From Clostridia bacterium (lineage in GTDB: Bacteria; Bacillota; Clostridia; Oscillospirales; CAG-272): a stretch of 35,009 nucleotides of DNA. The position numbers were made by a program, and so were the translations under genes. This document shows, piece after piece, positions 11,334 to 20,330 of this stretch. The stretch is from contig JAQYLJ010000058.1 in NCBI GenBank assembly GCA_028720145.1, positions 1-35,009 on the forward strand, in the 5' to 3' direction. The notes beneath the pieces were generated by a model. That model was not told the DNA's origin. It made no database searches and worked only from the letters and a program-made list of their open reading frames with translations. Numbering within the stretch: the first letter of the stretch is position 1; every line of letters starts with the position of its first letter.

Positions 11334-13474
11334 ACTTTCGTCAGACGGTAGGTGAGACAAGTGCAGTCTTTCATGCGGTCAACGGGTATCAGTAGCCCCG
11401 CCGACATGAGCGTCCGACCGTGCAGCGTGAGACCCTTCTCCTCAACGCGATAGAGCGCATCGGGGTCGAGCCCTTTGAGTTTCAGCGGACGCGGCGGGCA
11501 GTTAAAGACGCGGAAGAGTTGCATGAAGGTGACATGGGCGTGGGATTTGTCCTTGGAGACCAGTTCCACGGCGAACTGTCTGCCCGAGTACGGCTCTTCC
11601 AGACGGTAGAGGTCGCCTTCGAGCACGAGGTCTTCCATCTCGTGATAGGCATCAACCTGCGCGGGGATGGCTGCAAGGTCCTCTTCCGACAGGCGGCTGA
11701 CATCGAGCTCATATCCGGTCGCGCCGAGATGGGCGATGGTCGCGCGGGTGTCCCAAGGCGTGGTGCGCCCCGTCTGATGGTTGGGGCAGACCGATGCGTG
11801 GCAGGACATGGAGGAAAGGGGATAACAGAGGGAGGTGCCCCATTGAATCCGCGTCCGCATCACCGCGTCGGTGTCGTCGGAGGTCCAGATCTGCGGGAAG
11901 TAGGCGAGGATGGCGGGGTCGAACCGTGCGCCGCCGCTCGCGCAACCCTCGAAGAGAATGTTCGGGTGGGTGACGACCAGCCGCTCACAGAGGTCGTACA
12001 GACCGAGCGCGTAGCGATGGGCGAACTCTCCCTCGCGGTCGGGGGCGAGATGCGCAGAGTACATTTCGGTGACACAGCGGTTGTAGTCCCATTTTACATA
12101 GTCGATCTCATGGGAGTCGAGAATCGCCGAGACCACGGAGACAATGTAATCGCGGACTTCTTTGCGGGTCAGATCGAGCGCGTATTGATTCCGCATGGTG
12201 ATAGGCGTATAGTCGGGGGCGTGGATCGCCCAGTCGGGGTGCGCCTCGTAGAGCTTGGACTGCGGGTTCACCATCTCCGGCTCGAACCAAAGACCGAATT
12301 TCAGTCCCTTCTCATGGCAGTGCTCGATGATCGCGTCAAGACCGCCTTCGAGTTTCTCTTCGTTGACGAACCAGTCGCCGAGCGCGCGGTGATCGTCGTT
12401 GCGGTCTCCGAACCAGCCGTCGTCGAGCACGAAGGTATCGATGCCGGTGCCCGCCGCCGCGTCGATGATGGCGAAGAGTTTCTCACGGTTGAAGTTGAAA
12501 TAGGTGGCTTCCCAGTTGTTGATGACGACCGGGCGCGGCTTCTTCACGAAGCGGGTGGGGATCAGGTGCTCACGGTAGGTGTCGTGGAAGACCCGCGAGA
12601 GATGCCCGAGTCCATGGTCGGAATATGCCAGCACCGCTTCGGGGGCATGGAAGACCTCTCCCGGTGCGAGGTGCCAGGAGAATCCGAAATCGTTGATGCC
12701 GCCCTCGATACGGGCTTTTCCGTGCGGACCGACATTGGCGAGGATTCTGAATGACGAGGAGTAAACGAGGTTCACCCCCCAGACCTCGCCCGCATCCTCG
12801 GTGCAGTCTTTGGTCATAAACGCGGCGAACGGATTGAGAATGGCGGAGGAGGACGCCTGTTTCGAGTCGATCGACCAGACCCCGTGATGGAGCGCCACGC
12901 GCTCGGGGGTGCGCTCGTTCGCCCATGCGCCTTCGAGGGAGAGTGCGTCGAGAGGGACGGCGGGCAGGTCGAAAGCGAAGCTGTATACCCGCGTCAGGGT
13001 CAGGGGCGCACTCCCGATATTCTCCAAACGGCAGGTGCGGGTCACGGCGGAAGTGTCGGAGAAAAGGGTATAGGAGAGGACGACACGCAGTCCCTTTTTC
13101 TCATCTTCGAGCGTGACTTCCAGCGTCTCGCCGCCGAAGGTTGAGGGCATGCCGGGAATCGCGGGCTGCGGGATGACGCGGTGCCCTTTGTAGAGCGGCT
13201 CACAGAGCAGGTTCCCGTTCTCGCTCGTCACACCGATCATGGGCTCCCGTCCGTCCCCTCTGCCGTACAGCGGGAGTTCTCTGTCCCGACTGTTCTCCCC
13301 CATGCCTTCGCCCGGGGCGCAGTAGGCGCTGCGATTCAGATAGCGCAGGTCGTCGTGCGGGACTTTCCGCCCGAAATACAGGTGATAGAGAATCCCGTCC
13401 GCAAGGGAAAACGCATAGGTCACCTCAGCGTTTTCGAGATAAAAAATGCCGCTTTTTTCGTCGAAAGAAATCAC
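11330..13474 (-). CDS. Alpha-galactosidase, GH36
   Basis: NNWEATYFNFN, FVLDDGWFGDRNDD, LKFGLWFEPEMV, DYVKWDYNR, ILFEGCASGGARFDPA; GTG start at 13474 with GAGGA SD. Confidence 0.9.
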   Translation of the reverse strand: MISFDEKSGIFYLENAEVTYAFSLADGILYHLYFGRKVPHDDLRYLNRSAYCAPGEGMGENSRDRELPLYGRGDGREPMIGVTSENGNLLCEPLYKGHRVIPQPAIPGMPSTFGGETLEVTLEDEKKGLRVVLSYTLFSDTSAVTRTCRLENIGSAPLTLTRVYSFAFDLPAVPLDALSLEGAWANERTPERVALHHGVWSIDSKQASSSAILNPFAAFMTKDCTEDAGEVWGVNLVYSSSFRILANVGPHGKARIEGGINDFGFSWHLAPGEVFHAPEAVLAYSDHGLGHLSRVFHDTYREHLIPTRFVKKPRPVVINNWEATYFNFNREKLFAIIDAAAGTGIDTFVLDDGWFGDRNDDHRALGDWFVNEEKLEGGLDAIIEHCHEKGLKFGLWFEPEMVNPQSKLYEAHPDWAIHAPDYTPITMRNQYALDLTRKEVRDYIVSVVSAILDSHEIDYVKWDYNRCVTEMYSAHLAPDREGEFAHRYALGLYDLCERLVVTHPNILFEGCASGGARFDPAILAYFPQIWTSDDTDAVMRTRIQWGTSLCYPLSSMSCHASVCPNHQTGRTTPWDTRATIAHLGATGYELDVSRLSEEDLAAIPAQVDAYHEMEDLVLEGDLYRLEEPYSGRQFAVELVSKDKSHAHVTFMQLFRVFNCPPRPLKLKGLDPDALYRVEEKGLTLHGRTLMSAGLLIPVDRMKDCTCLTYRLTKV

Positions 13475-13514
13475 GGTTTCAGTCCTCACTTTTGTGTCGT
13501 TGTTTTTCCCGTAC

Positions 13515-13543
13515 AGCGTAACACAACCCCTTCGGTTTGTCAA
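13515..13543 (-). promoter_or_regulatory. Sigma-A promoter for the alpha-galactosidase operon
   Basis: Minus strand TTGACA-17-TACGCT. Confidence 0.55.
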
Positions 13544-13605
13544 TCCCGTGCGCGCAAAACAGCGAAAAAAGAAAACAGATTTTTCGCCCGTCGTATGCGC
13601 GCGAG

Positions 13606-13634
13606 TTGACATTTGATTTTTGATTTGCTAAAAT
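13606..13634 (+). promoter_or_regulatory. Sigma-A promoter for the lipoprotein gene
   Basis: TTGACA-17-TAAAAT. Confidence 0.65.
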
Positions 13635-13677
13635 GAATGTGTAACCGTCCGAGGACGGTTTGAAAGGAGAAGAAACC

Positions 13678-15303
13678 ATGAAGAAGATTTTGTCCGGACT
13701 GCTCTGTCTTGTACTGGCGGCGGTTTTAATGTTTTCGTTCGTCTCCTGCGGAGAGGACGATCTCGTGACTCCTCCGCCCACCGGTGACGCGACCGGCGAC
13801 ACGAACGGCGGGGAGAACGGAGGCGGTACCACCTCGAACTCGACGCCTAAGGTGAGCGAGGTTCTCACCGGCGTTTCCGCCGCGCTGAAAGAAAAGGATG
13901 CCGTGACCCTGAACGCGAGTGTCTATTTGGATATGGCAGGCTCGGGTAAAAACGAGGTCGCCGCGCTCACCCTCCGCGTGAGTGCCGACAACAACATTTA
14001 TGCGCAGATTGCCGCAGACGGCGAGGAGTATGTACTCTGCTGCTTTGACGGCACCGTCTATGTCAATGAGACGCTCCTGACGGCAGACGAAGAAGAAGTC
14101 ACGGTCTTCACCCCCGTGTTCTCCCTGGAAGAGGAAGACAGGGCAAAGGTCGCGGAGATCGTCGATAACATTTTCGGCGCATTCGCGTCCGACGATGAGA
14201 CCGAGACCGACACGGATTCGCTTTCGACCGACATGACCGTAACCGCGAATGGAAACGGAGGTTACACCCTGTCGTACGAAGCCGATCTCACCAAAGAGGT
14301 GAATGCTCTCATATTGATTCTCCGTTCCTACATGAACAAGACGGTCTCCGAGACGATTGCGAATGTTTTCCCGAAAGAGCAGGTGACGGTCGTCCTCGAG
14401 ATGATGAACGGAATGACCTTCTCCGACTTCCTTGCGCTCGCAGACGAGAAGATCGGCGCCGAGACGGTGGATGAGATCATCATGATGCTGCTCGGTATGA
14501 CGCGCGATGATTTCCCGGAAGAACTCGGTGAAATGTCCGTTTTGCATGTCCTCATGATGATGCTCGGCAGAGAGTACACCGAGTTGGATGCGTCCGATAT
14601 CGCCGCTTTTGTCGATTATTTGCCCGAGATGCTCACCGGCATCTTGTGCGAGAACGCGGGGATGGATCCCGACGCCAAGCTGGGTGAGATTCCGCTCGGA
14701 GAAAGCGGAATGACGGTCGGTGAACTTGTGAATAACCTGACCTTCACCGCTATCAAAGTGAACTGCGCGTTCACCGTAGACGGCAACTATCTGCCGGTCG
14801 GACTGAAAGCCGAGGCGAGCGTCGGTGTCGCGATGGGGATGGTGACCGTTGCGGTTTCTGCCGGGGTCGAAGTGACGGTGTCCTTTGAAGATGTGACCGT
14901 GACCGAACCCACACCCGTGGTAACCCTCCCGACAACAGATTCGTATCTCGTCGAGAACGAGGACGGCACGACCGATCTCTATATCTACTGCGAAAACGGG
15001 GATTTCGAGATTGCCGATCTTGCAAACAGTATCACCATCATCAGCGGTACCTGCAACGGCGGTATCGAGTGGGAAGGCGATGCCATCGTTTTGAAAGATG
15101 TCACGCTGAGTGAAGAAGAAAGCGAATACGCCTACATTGTGCTGATCGACTTCACTGCGACCGTCGACGGTGCCGAAGTGATTTATCAGGAAATGGTTAC
15201 CGTCGATTCGCCCGTAATCCCGGACGAACCGATCGAAGACGCGCCGATTGAAGATGCGCCCATCGTTCCTCCCGTTGAGGGCGACCCCACTTTGACTGAA
15301 TGA
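13678..15303 (+). CDS. Large predicted lipoprotein of unknown function (beta-rich, possibly LolA/LppX-like in the N-terminal half)
   Basis: MKKILSGLLCLVLAAVLMFSFVSCGEDD lipobox; ATG at 13678 with GAAAGGAG SD; EDAPIEDAPI repeat at the C-terminus. The fold call is inference. Confidence 0.75.
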   Translation: MKKILSGLLCLVLAAVLMFSFVSCGEDDLVTPPPTGDATGDTNGGENGGGTTSNSTPKVSEVLTGVSAALKEKDAVTLNASVYLDMAGSGKNEVAALTLRVSADNNIYAQIAADGEEYVLCCFDGTVYVNETLLTADEEEVTVFTPVFSLEEEDRAKVAEIVDNIFGAFASDDETETDTDSLSTDMTVTANGNGGYTLSYEADLTKEVNALILILRSYMNKTVSETIANVFPKEQVTVVLEMMNGMTFSDFLALADEKIGAETVDEIIMMLLGMTRDDFPEELGEMSVLHVLMMMLGREYTELDASDIAAFVDYLPEMLTGILCENAGMDPDAKLGEIPLGESGMTVGELVNNLTFTAIKVNCAFTVDGNYLPVGLKAEASVGVAMGMVTVAVSAGVEVTVSFEDVTVTEPTPVVTLPTTDSYLVENEDGTTDLYIYCENGDFEIADLANSITIISGTCNGGIEWEGDAIVLKDVTLSEEESEYAYIVLIDFTATVDGAEVIYQEMVTVDSPVIPDEPIEDAPIEDAPIVPPVEGDPTLTE

Positions 15304-16145
15304 TTCGACCGAAGCGCCGCGTCGCGGCATGGCTAGCCTGTCTCGTGCTTCTCTCATGCCTGCTCCCGCTTCTGTCGGGATGTGGGCATCCCGAGACGGG
15401 CGACCTCACGGGCGTGTTCATGCAGCTCGGGAAAGCCGATTCCATTCTGCTCTATACTGCCGATACCACCGTACTCATCGACACGGGGTATGAGGACAGT
15501 TATGACGAGATTGCCGCCGTACTGAAACGAGAGGGAAGGAAAAAGATCGATTATCTGATTCTGACCCACTACGACCGCGACCATATCGGGGCGGCGCCCG
15601 AGATTCTGCGCCGTTATTCGGTCGGGGAAGTGCTGTTTCCGGATGTCGCGGCGACGAGCGACGAGTACGCCGCTTTGCAGAGGGCAATGGAGGAGACCGG
15701 CGTTGCCCGACACCCCATGACGGCGGACTGTGCTCTGACGCTGTCCCCGAATTGCACCATGCGCGTTGACGCGACCGCACTCCGCGGGGTGGAAGACGAG
15801 AACAACACCTCGCTCATCTGTGAAGTCAACTGGGGCGAGTTCGGGCTCCTCTTGCTCGGGGACGCACTCAAAGACCGTATGGAAGAATATCTCGGGGAGA
15901 CGCGGGGGACCTATCAGGTTGTGAAAACGCCGCACCACGGGGATTACTTCAAGAAACTCGAGACCTGTCTTGCCGCCGTCGGGGCGCGTGACGCTGTCGC
16001 CTGTATCGGTGCCGAGCGCGAGGTCGAGGAAAAATACGAAGAGATGTGTCGCGACCTCGGGATTACCTCATGGCGCACCGACCTCGGGGAGATTCGGCTG
16101 ATTTACCACGCCGCGACCGGAGAATATACCCTTTCGCAGGCGTAA
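15300..16145 (+). CDS. Lipid-anchored MBL-fold hydrolase resembling the ComEC C-terminal domain
   Basis: LLSGCGHPE lipobox; LIDTGYEDS, LTHYDRDHIGA, LLGDALKD, VKTPHHGDYFK; ATGA overlap with the preceding CDS. Confidence 0.8.
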   Translation: MIRPKRRVAAWLACLVLLSCLLPLLSGCGHPETGDLTGVFMQLGKADSILLYTADTTVLIDTGYEDSYDEIAAVLKREGRKKIDYLILTHYDRDHIGAAPEILRRYSVGEVLFPDVAATSDEYAALQRAMEETGVARHPMTADCALTLSPNCTMRVDATALRGVEDENNTSLICEVNWGEFGLLLLGDALKDRMEEYLGETRGTYQVVKTPHHGDYFKKLETCLAAVGARDAVACIGAEREVEEKYEEMCRDLGITSWRTDLGEIRLIYHAATGEYTLSQA

Positions 16146-16192
16146 ATTTCTGCCCGTTTTCCCTATATTTTCCTAAAAATACTGCTTTTTTC

Positions 16193-16231
16193 GGCAGGGA
16201 TATCCGTTTTTGGATATCCCTGCCTTTTTTT
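16193..16231 (+). terminator. Intrinsic terminator
   Basis: GGCAGGGATATCC-gttttt-GGATATCCCTGCC followed by TTTTTTT. Confidence 0.85.
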
Positions 16232-16329
16232 CCGTCATTTCCAAATTGCATGGGTTGGAAAGGGTATGCTATCATGGAAACACCTCCCGATGGGAGAGCA
16301 AAAAAAGAAAGGAGAAAAGAAAGAAACAG

Positions 16330-17151
16330 ATGAAGAAATTATTGTTTCTCCTCGTGGTTCTGGCTCTTTGCATCCCCCTGACAGTCGGCGCATCCGCGGC
16401 GACCGAACAGGACTATCCCGCGGTGACGCTCCGCGCAGGCGGTAAGACGCTCTCGGTCACGGCACGACGGGTGGAAGGACATACCTTTGTCCCGCTCCGC
16501 GCGTTCAGCGACCTCTTCACGGATGTTACATACCGCTATGATGCCAAGACCTCTTACGCCACACTCACCGCCCCCGGACTGACCATCCTCGCAGGGAACG
16601 GCTCCTCGATGCTGTTCGCCAATGAGCGCTGCCTCTGGGGTGTCAAGACGAATCGCCTGCTGAACGGTACCATGTGGGTACCCCTGAATCCCCTCGTCAA
16701 AGCGTTGGGACTCAAGGCGGACGGGACGGGCTCTTCTTCGACCCGTACCATCTCGGGCAGCTACCGCGCGATTACCCCCGCGAGCCAATACTACAATCAG
16801 AACGACCTCTATTGGTTGTCCCGTATTGTTTCCGCGGAGAGCCGCGGAGAGACGATTCAGGGGCAGATTGCCGTGGGGAATGTCATTCTGAATCGGGTGC
16901 GCTCCCGCGATTTTCCGAATACGGTCTATGGCGTGGTCTTCCAAAAGGGACAGTTCTCTCCCGTCTCGAACGGAACCATCTACAATTCCCCCGCGTGGGT
17001 TTCCACCTGTGTGGCGAAGATGTGTCTCGAGGGGTATGCGGTGAACAACGATGTGCTCTTCTTCTGCAATCTGGCGAAGAGCCCGTCCAACTGGATTGTG
17101 CGGAACCGCACCCGTGCCTTTACCATCGGCTCCCACACCTTTTTCTATTAA
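16330..17151 (+). CDS. Secreted SleB-like cell wall hydrolase with N-terminal copper amine oxidase-like stalk domain
   Basis: Signal peptide; VRVEGHTFVPLRAFSD-type stalk; LYWLSRIVSAESRGETIQGQIAVGNVILNRVRSRDFPNTVYGVVFQKGQFSPVSNG catalytic region. Confidence 0.85.
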   Translation: MKKLLFLLVVLALCIPLTVGASAATEQDYPAVTLRAGGKTLSVTARRVEGHTFVPLRAFSDLFTDVTYRYDAKTSYATLTAPGLTILAGNGSSMLFANERCLWGVKTNRLLNGTMWVPLNPLVKALGLKADGTGSSSTRTISGSYRAITPASQYYNQNDLYWLSRIVSAESRGETIQGQIAVGNVILNRVRSRDFPNTVYGVVFQKGQFSPVSNGTIYNSPAWVSTCVAKMCLEGYAVNNDVLFFCNLAKSPSNWIVRNRTRAFTIGSHTFFY

Positions 17152-17247
17152 GGGAAGAGCCGTCCGACGGCAATACGGGCACCGCAGGGAATCGGCAAGG
17201 TAAGTGCAGCGTTTTTTGCACTTGACGGAAAATTACCCCGCACAAAA

Positions 17248-17276
17248 ACAAAAACGCGGCGTGAGCCGCGTTTTTC
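17248..17276. terminator. Bidirectional intrinsic terminator
   Basis: AAACGCGGC-gtga-GCCGCGTTT with A/T tracts on both sides, between convergent genes. Confidence 0.8.
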
Positions 17277-17289
17277 ATATGCAAAAATA

Positions 17290-17844
17290 TCAAGCGAGCG
17301 GGGTGCCGTCCGACTTGAAGAGGGGCAGGGGCGCGAGCACCGTAATGTCGCTCCGACTGATCGCCTCACCCTCCGCGAGGACTGCCATACGCCCTGCGAC
17401 GGTGCCGCCGGCTTGGCTGACGAGTGCTTCCAATGCTTCGAGCGAGGCGCCGGTCGAGATGACATCATCGACGATCAGGACGCGCTTGCCCTTCATGTAT
17501 TCCGCGTCCGCACCGTCGAGGTAGAGGACCTGCTTGCCTGCGGTGGTGATGGACTGCACTTCGCATTTCATGACATTGCTCATATAGAGTTTGACCGATT
17601 TCCGTGCGAGGACATAGCGCCCCTTGCCCGAGAGTCGCGCCATGGAGCAGATCAGAGGAATCCCCTTGGATTCCGCCGTAATCATGACATCAAAGGCGGG
17701 TGCGCGCTTTAAGAGTTCCTCCGCGCAATATTCGGTGAGTTCGGTGTCCCCGAACATGATGAACGCCCCGATGGAGAGGGAATCCGAGATCGGGCAAAGG
17801 GGCAGTTGTCGCGTCAGGTTTCCGATTTTGATTTCGTAATACAT
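17290..17844 (-). CDS. Adenine/xanthine phosphoribosyltransferase-like protein
   Basis: PRPP motif VLIVDDVISTGASLEAL; MITAESKGIPL. Confidence 0.85.
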   Translation of the reverse strand: MYYEIKIGNLTRQLPLCPISDSLSIGAFIMFGDTELTEYCAEELLKRAPAFDVMITAESKGIPLICSMARLSGKGRYVLARKSVKLYMSNVMKCEVQSITTAGKQVLYLDGADAEYMKGKRVLIVDDVISTGASLEALEALVSQAGGTVAGRMAVLAEGEAISRSDITVLAPLPLFKSDGTPLA

Positions 17845-17880
17845 GATGGAACCTCATTTGTTTTTTCGGTTGGTAATATC

Positions 17881-17909
17881 ATTATATCGCACCCCCGCGC
17901 GAGTTGCAA
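17881..17909 (-). promoter_or_regulatory. Sigma-A promoter for the phosphoribosyltransferase gene
   Basis: Minus strand TTGCAA-17-TATAAT. Confidence 0.65.
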
Positions 17910-17984
17910 GGGGTTTCTGGCATTTTCGCAGACTTTCGACAACCCCCGCGCGCTTTTGTCCCGATATGCGGGCATTGTGTCGTC

Positions 17985-18013
17985 TTGATTTTTCTCTCCA
18001 ATCGGGATATGAT
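17985..18013 (+). promoter_or_regulatory. Sigma-A promoter for the membrane protein gene
   Basis: TTGATT-17-TATGAT. Confidence 0.6.
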
Positions 18014-18061
18014 AAGGTGTGATAAGGAAAGCGTCCGAAAAGGACGCGAAGGAGACGCATA

Positions 18062-18784
18062 ATGGAGACCTTTTCCGCCATATCCATGATTTTCATTCTC
18101 GGGGGTGTCCTCGGATATATCCTCGAACTGTTTTACCGTCGGATCCGCCACGGGAAGTGGATTAACCCCGGGTTTTTGGCGGGACCTTTTCTGCCGCTCT
18201 ACGGGTTCGGGACCCTGTTTCTCTATATTCTCTGCCTGTGGGGAGACCGCACCTTCGCCGTCACAATCCCGGGGAAACTGTGTCTGCTCCTGCTCATCGC
18301 GGTAGTCATGACGCTGGTCGAACTGATAACGGGCTTGATTTTCGTCTACGGGATGCGGGTGAAACTCTGGGACTATTCCGCACTTTGGGGGAATTTCAAA
18401 GGTATCATCTGCCCGCTCTTCTCGCTCATTTGGGGGCTCATCGGCGCGTTTTATTATTTCGTTTTGCATCGGTATCTCCTCGGAGCCGTGGCGTTTCTCA
18501 AAGAGAATCCCTTCGATACTTTTATCGTCGGGTTGTTCTTCGGCGTGTTCCTCGTCGATGTCTGCTACTCGTTCGGGGTGGTGAAGAAACTCCGTTCTCT
18601 TGCGAAGAAGAGCCGCTCGATCATCGGGCTGGAAAACCTGAAAGTCCGTCTCCGCACCCTCGCCGCCGCACACCATCGGGGCGGGAAGTTCCTGCTCCCG
18701 TTCCGCAATGACGGGGAGGTCGAAGACGCGGTGAACGAGCGGAAGACCCCTGTCGTCGAGGACGACCCGAAAAACGAGCGGTGA
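18062..18784 (+). CDS. Multi-pass membrane protein, putative ABC-transporter type IV / CmpB family (PF06541-like)
   Basis: GGVLGYILELFYRRIRHGKWINPGFLAGPFLPLYGFGTLFLY...LVELITGLI...LWDYS...GNFKGIICPLFSLIWG. Confidence 0.75.
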   Translation: METFSAISMIFILGGVLGYILELFYRRIRHGKWINPGFLAGPFLPLYGFGTLFLYILCLWGDRTFAVTIPGKLCLLLLIAVVMTLVELITGLIFVYGMRVKLWDYSALWGNFKGIICPLFSLIWGLIGAFYYFVLHRYLLGAVAFLKENPFDTFIVGLFFGVFLVDVCYSFGVVKKLRSLAKKSRSIIGLENLKVRLRTLAAAHHRGGKFLLPFRNDGEVEDAVNERKTPVVEDDPKNER

Positions 18785-18943
18785 TCACACGAGGCGACTG
18801 TCCCTGTCTGTTTTGTTACAACTGCTCGCCGCGCTTGCCCCGTCGCACTTGCTCTTCTTGCAAGACCGCCGTGCCTCTTGCCGTGCCTGCCTCGTCATGA
18901 CTACTTCGCCACGCCTCCCCCGACCGTGATTCTTCCATAAAAT

Positions 18944-18990
18944 TACCCCGTGCCGCAAAGCCGATTGCCTTGCATCCACACGGGGTTTTC
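18944..18990 (-). terminator. Terminator-like structure with nested hairpin downstream of the FAD oxidoreductase
   Basis: Minus strand outer stem CCCCGTG/CACGGGG enclosing GCAAGGC-aatc-GGCTTTGC, followed by TAATTTT. Confidence 0.5.
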
Positions 18991-19004
18991 TGTTGACTGT
19001 GGGA

Positions 19005-20330
19005 TTATTCCTGCGGGATTTCGATGTCGGGTTCTTTTTCGATAAAGGCGCCCTGACGACGGAGTTGTGCCTGGATTTCCGGCACCGCCGCGTCTTTGAC
19101 GGTCGTACCGTTCTTGCGTGCGATGGCAGCGGCGACCCCTGCCGCTTCCCCGAGGGTCGCGGCGTAGGGAATCACGCGGTAGGACGCCTGCGCCTCGTGG
19201 GTCGAGGAGATGCACCGCCCCGCGACGAGCAGGTTGCGGCTGTTCTTCGGGACGAGACAACGGTAGGGAATGGTGTAGTAAGTATACGGCTTGAAGAAGT
19301 AGTGGGTCGTGCCGCTCCCTTCGGGGTTGTGAATGTCGATGTCGTAGTTGCAGGCGGCGATGCCGTCATCGAACTTGCGGCAAGCGATGAGATCTTCTTG
19401 ATTCAGAATGTACTCGCCGTCAATCATGCGGGATTCCCGCACCCCGATATGCGCAGCGGAGGAGAGAAGGACCGCCTTCTCACAGCCGGGGACATACTTG
19501 CGGAGGAAACGGTACATTTCAAAGACCTGTTCGCGCGCTTCTTCTTCGGCTTTGGTCAGGTCGAAGGGATCGACGGGATTGCGCTTGATGACCCGCGTGG
19601 TGTTGAAGTGAATGACCGAGGGGTCGACCGTGTCGAAATAGAGCACATCTTCCCGCGGGTTGTGGATTTCTCCGCGCTCTTTCGCTTCGAGATAGAGATG
19701 GTGCATCTCACGGCGGTGTTCCTTAAAGGTCGGGACATCGATCTGTCCCACGCGGAAACACAGAGTCATCGGCTGGCAGAGGTGGTCGGAATCCCGCCCG
19801 AGTCGGGTGGGGAAGCCCGCCTGATAGGCGACCTCGGCATCCCCCGTGCAGTCGATATATTCGTCCGCCGTAAAGGTGAGGATACCGCTCGTGACCGCGA
19901 CGCGGATGGACTTAATCTCGCAGTCCTCGGCGACACAGTCGAGGAACTTCGCGTGGTAGAGGACTTCCGCCCCCGCTTCCCGCACCATACGGGAGAGGAC
20001 GATCTTCATGTATTCGTCATTGAAGAAGAACATGGGCAGTCTGTTGAAACGCGCGTTCTCCCCTTCGAGTTCCTCGGTCAATGCATAAAGCCGCTCGGTG
20101 ATTTCCTTGAAAATCCCGCGTGCGAGCAGCATCCGAGGTTTCCCGGGTTTCTCTTGCCCGATCGGGGTGAAATATTCCATAAACGGCAGGACGAGCATAT
20201 GGTTGATTGCCCCGCCGAGCGCGTTCCCGTTCTCGATAATCAGCGTCTTTTGTCCGAGTCTCGCACTGGAAATGGCCGCCGCGACACCCGCGGGACCGCC
20301 CCCGATGACAATGACATCATAGTGTTGCAT
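19005..20330 (-). CDS. FAD-dependent oxidoreductase (FAD_oxidored-like)
   Basis: MQHYDVIVIGGGPAGVAAAISSARLGQKTLIIENGNALGG, YIDCTGDAEVAYQAGFP, LLVAGRCISSTHEAQASYRVIPYAATLGEAAGVAAA; GAGGAGA SD. Confidence 0.88.
   Translation of the reverse strand: MQHYDVIVIGGGPAGVAAAISSARLGQKTLIIENGNALGGAINHMLVLPFMEYFTPIGQEKPGKPRMLLARGIFKEITERLYALTEELEGENARFNRLPMFFFNDEYMKIVLSRMVREAGAEVLYHAKFLDCVAEDCEIKSIRVAVTSGILTFTADEYIDCTGDAEVAYQAGFPTRLGRDSDHLCQPMTLCFRVGQIDVPTFKEHRREMHHLYLEAKERGEIHNPREDVLYFDTVDPSVIHFNTTRVIKRNPVDPFDLTKAEEEAREQVFEMYRFLRKYVPGCEKAVLLSSAAHIGVRESRMIDGEYILNQEDLIACRKFDDGIAACNYDIDIHNPEGSGTTHYFFKPYTYYTIPYRCLVPKNSRNLLVAGRCISSTHEAQASYRVIPYAATLGEAAGVAAAIARKNGTTVKDAAVPEIQAQLRRQGAFIEKEPDIEIPQE

Noticed and set aside
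13726-15357. 543-aa minus-strand ORF opposite the lipoprotein
   Set aside because: Shadow ORF; plus strand has promoter, SD, lipobox and coupled downstream gene.
18785-18979. 64-aa minus-strand ORF between convergent genes
   Set aside because: Low-complexity Arg/Ser/Lys composition from GC-rich sequence, no SD, overlaps terminator structure.
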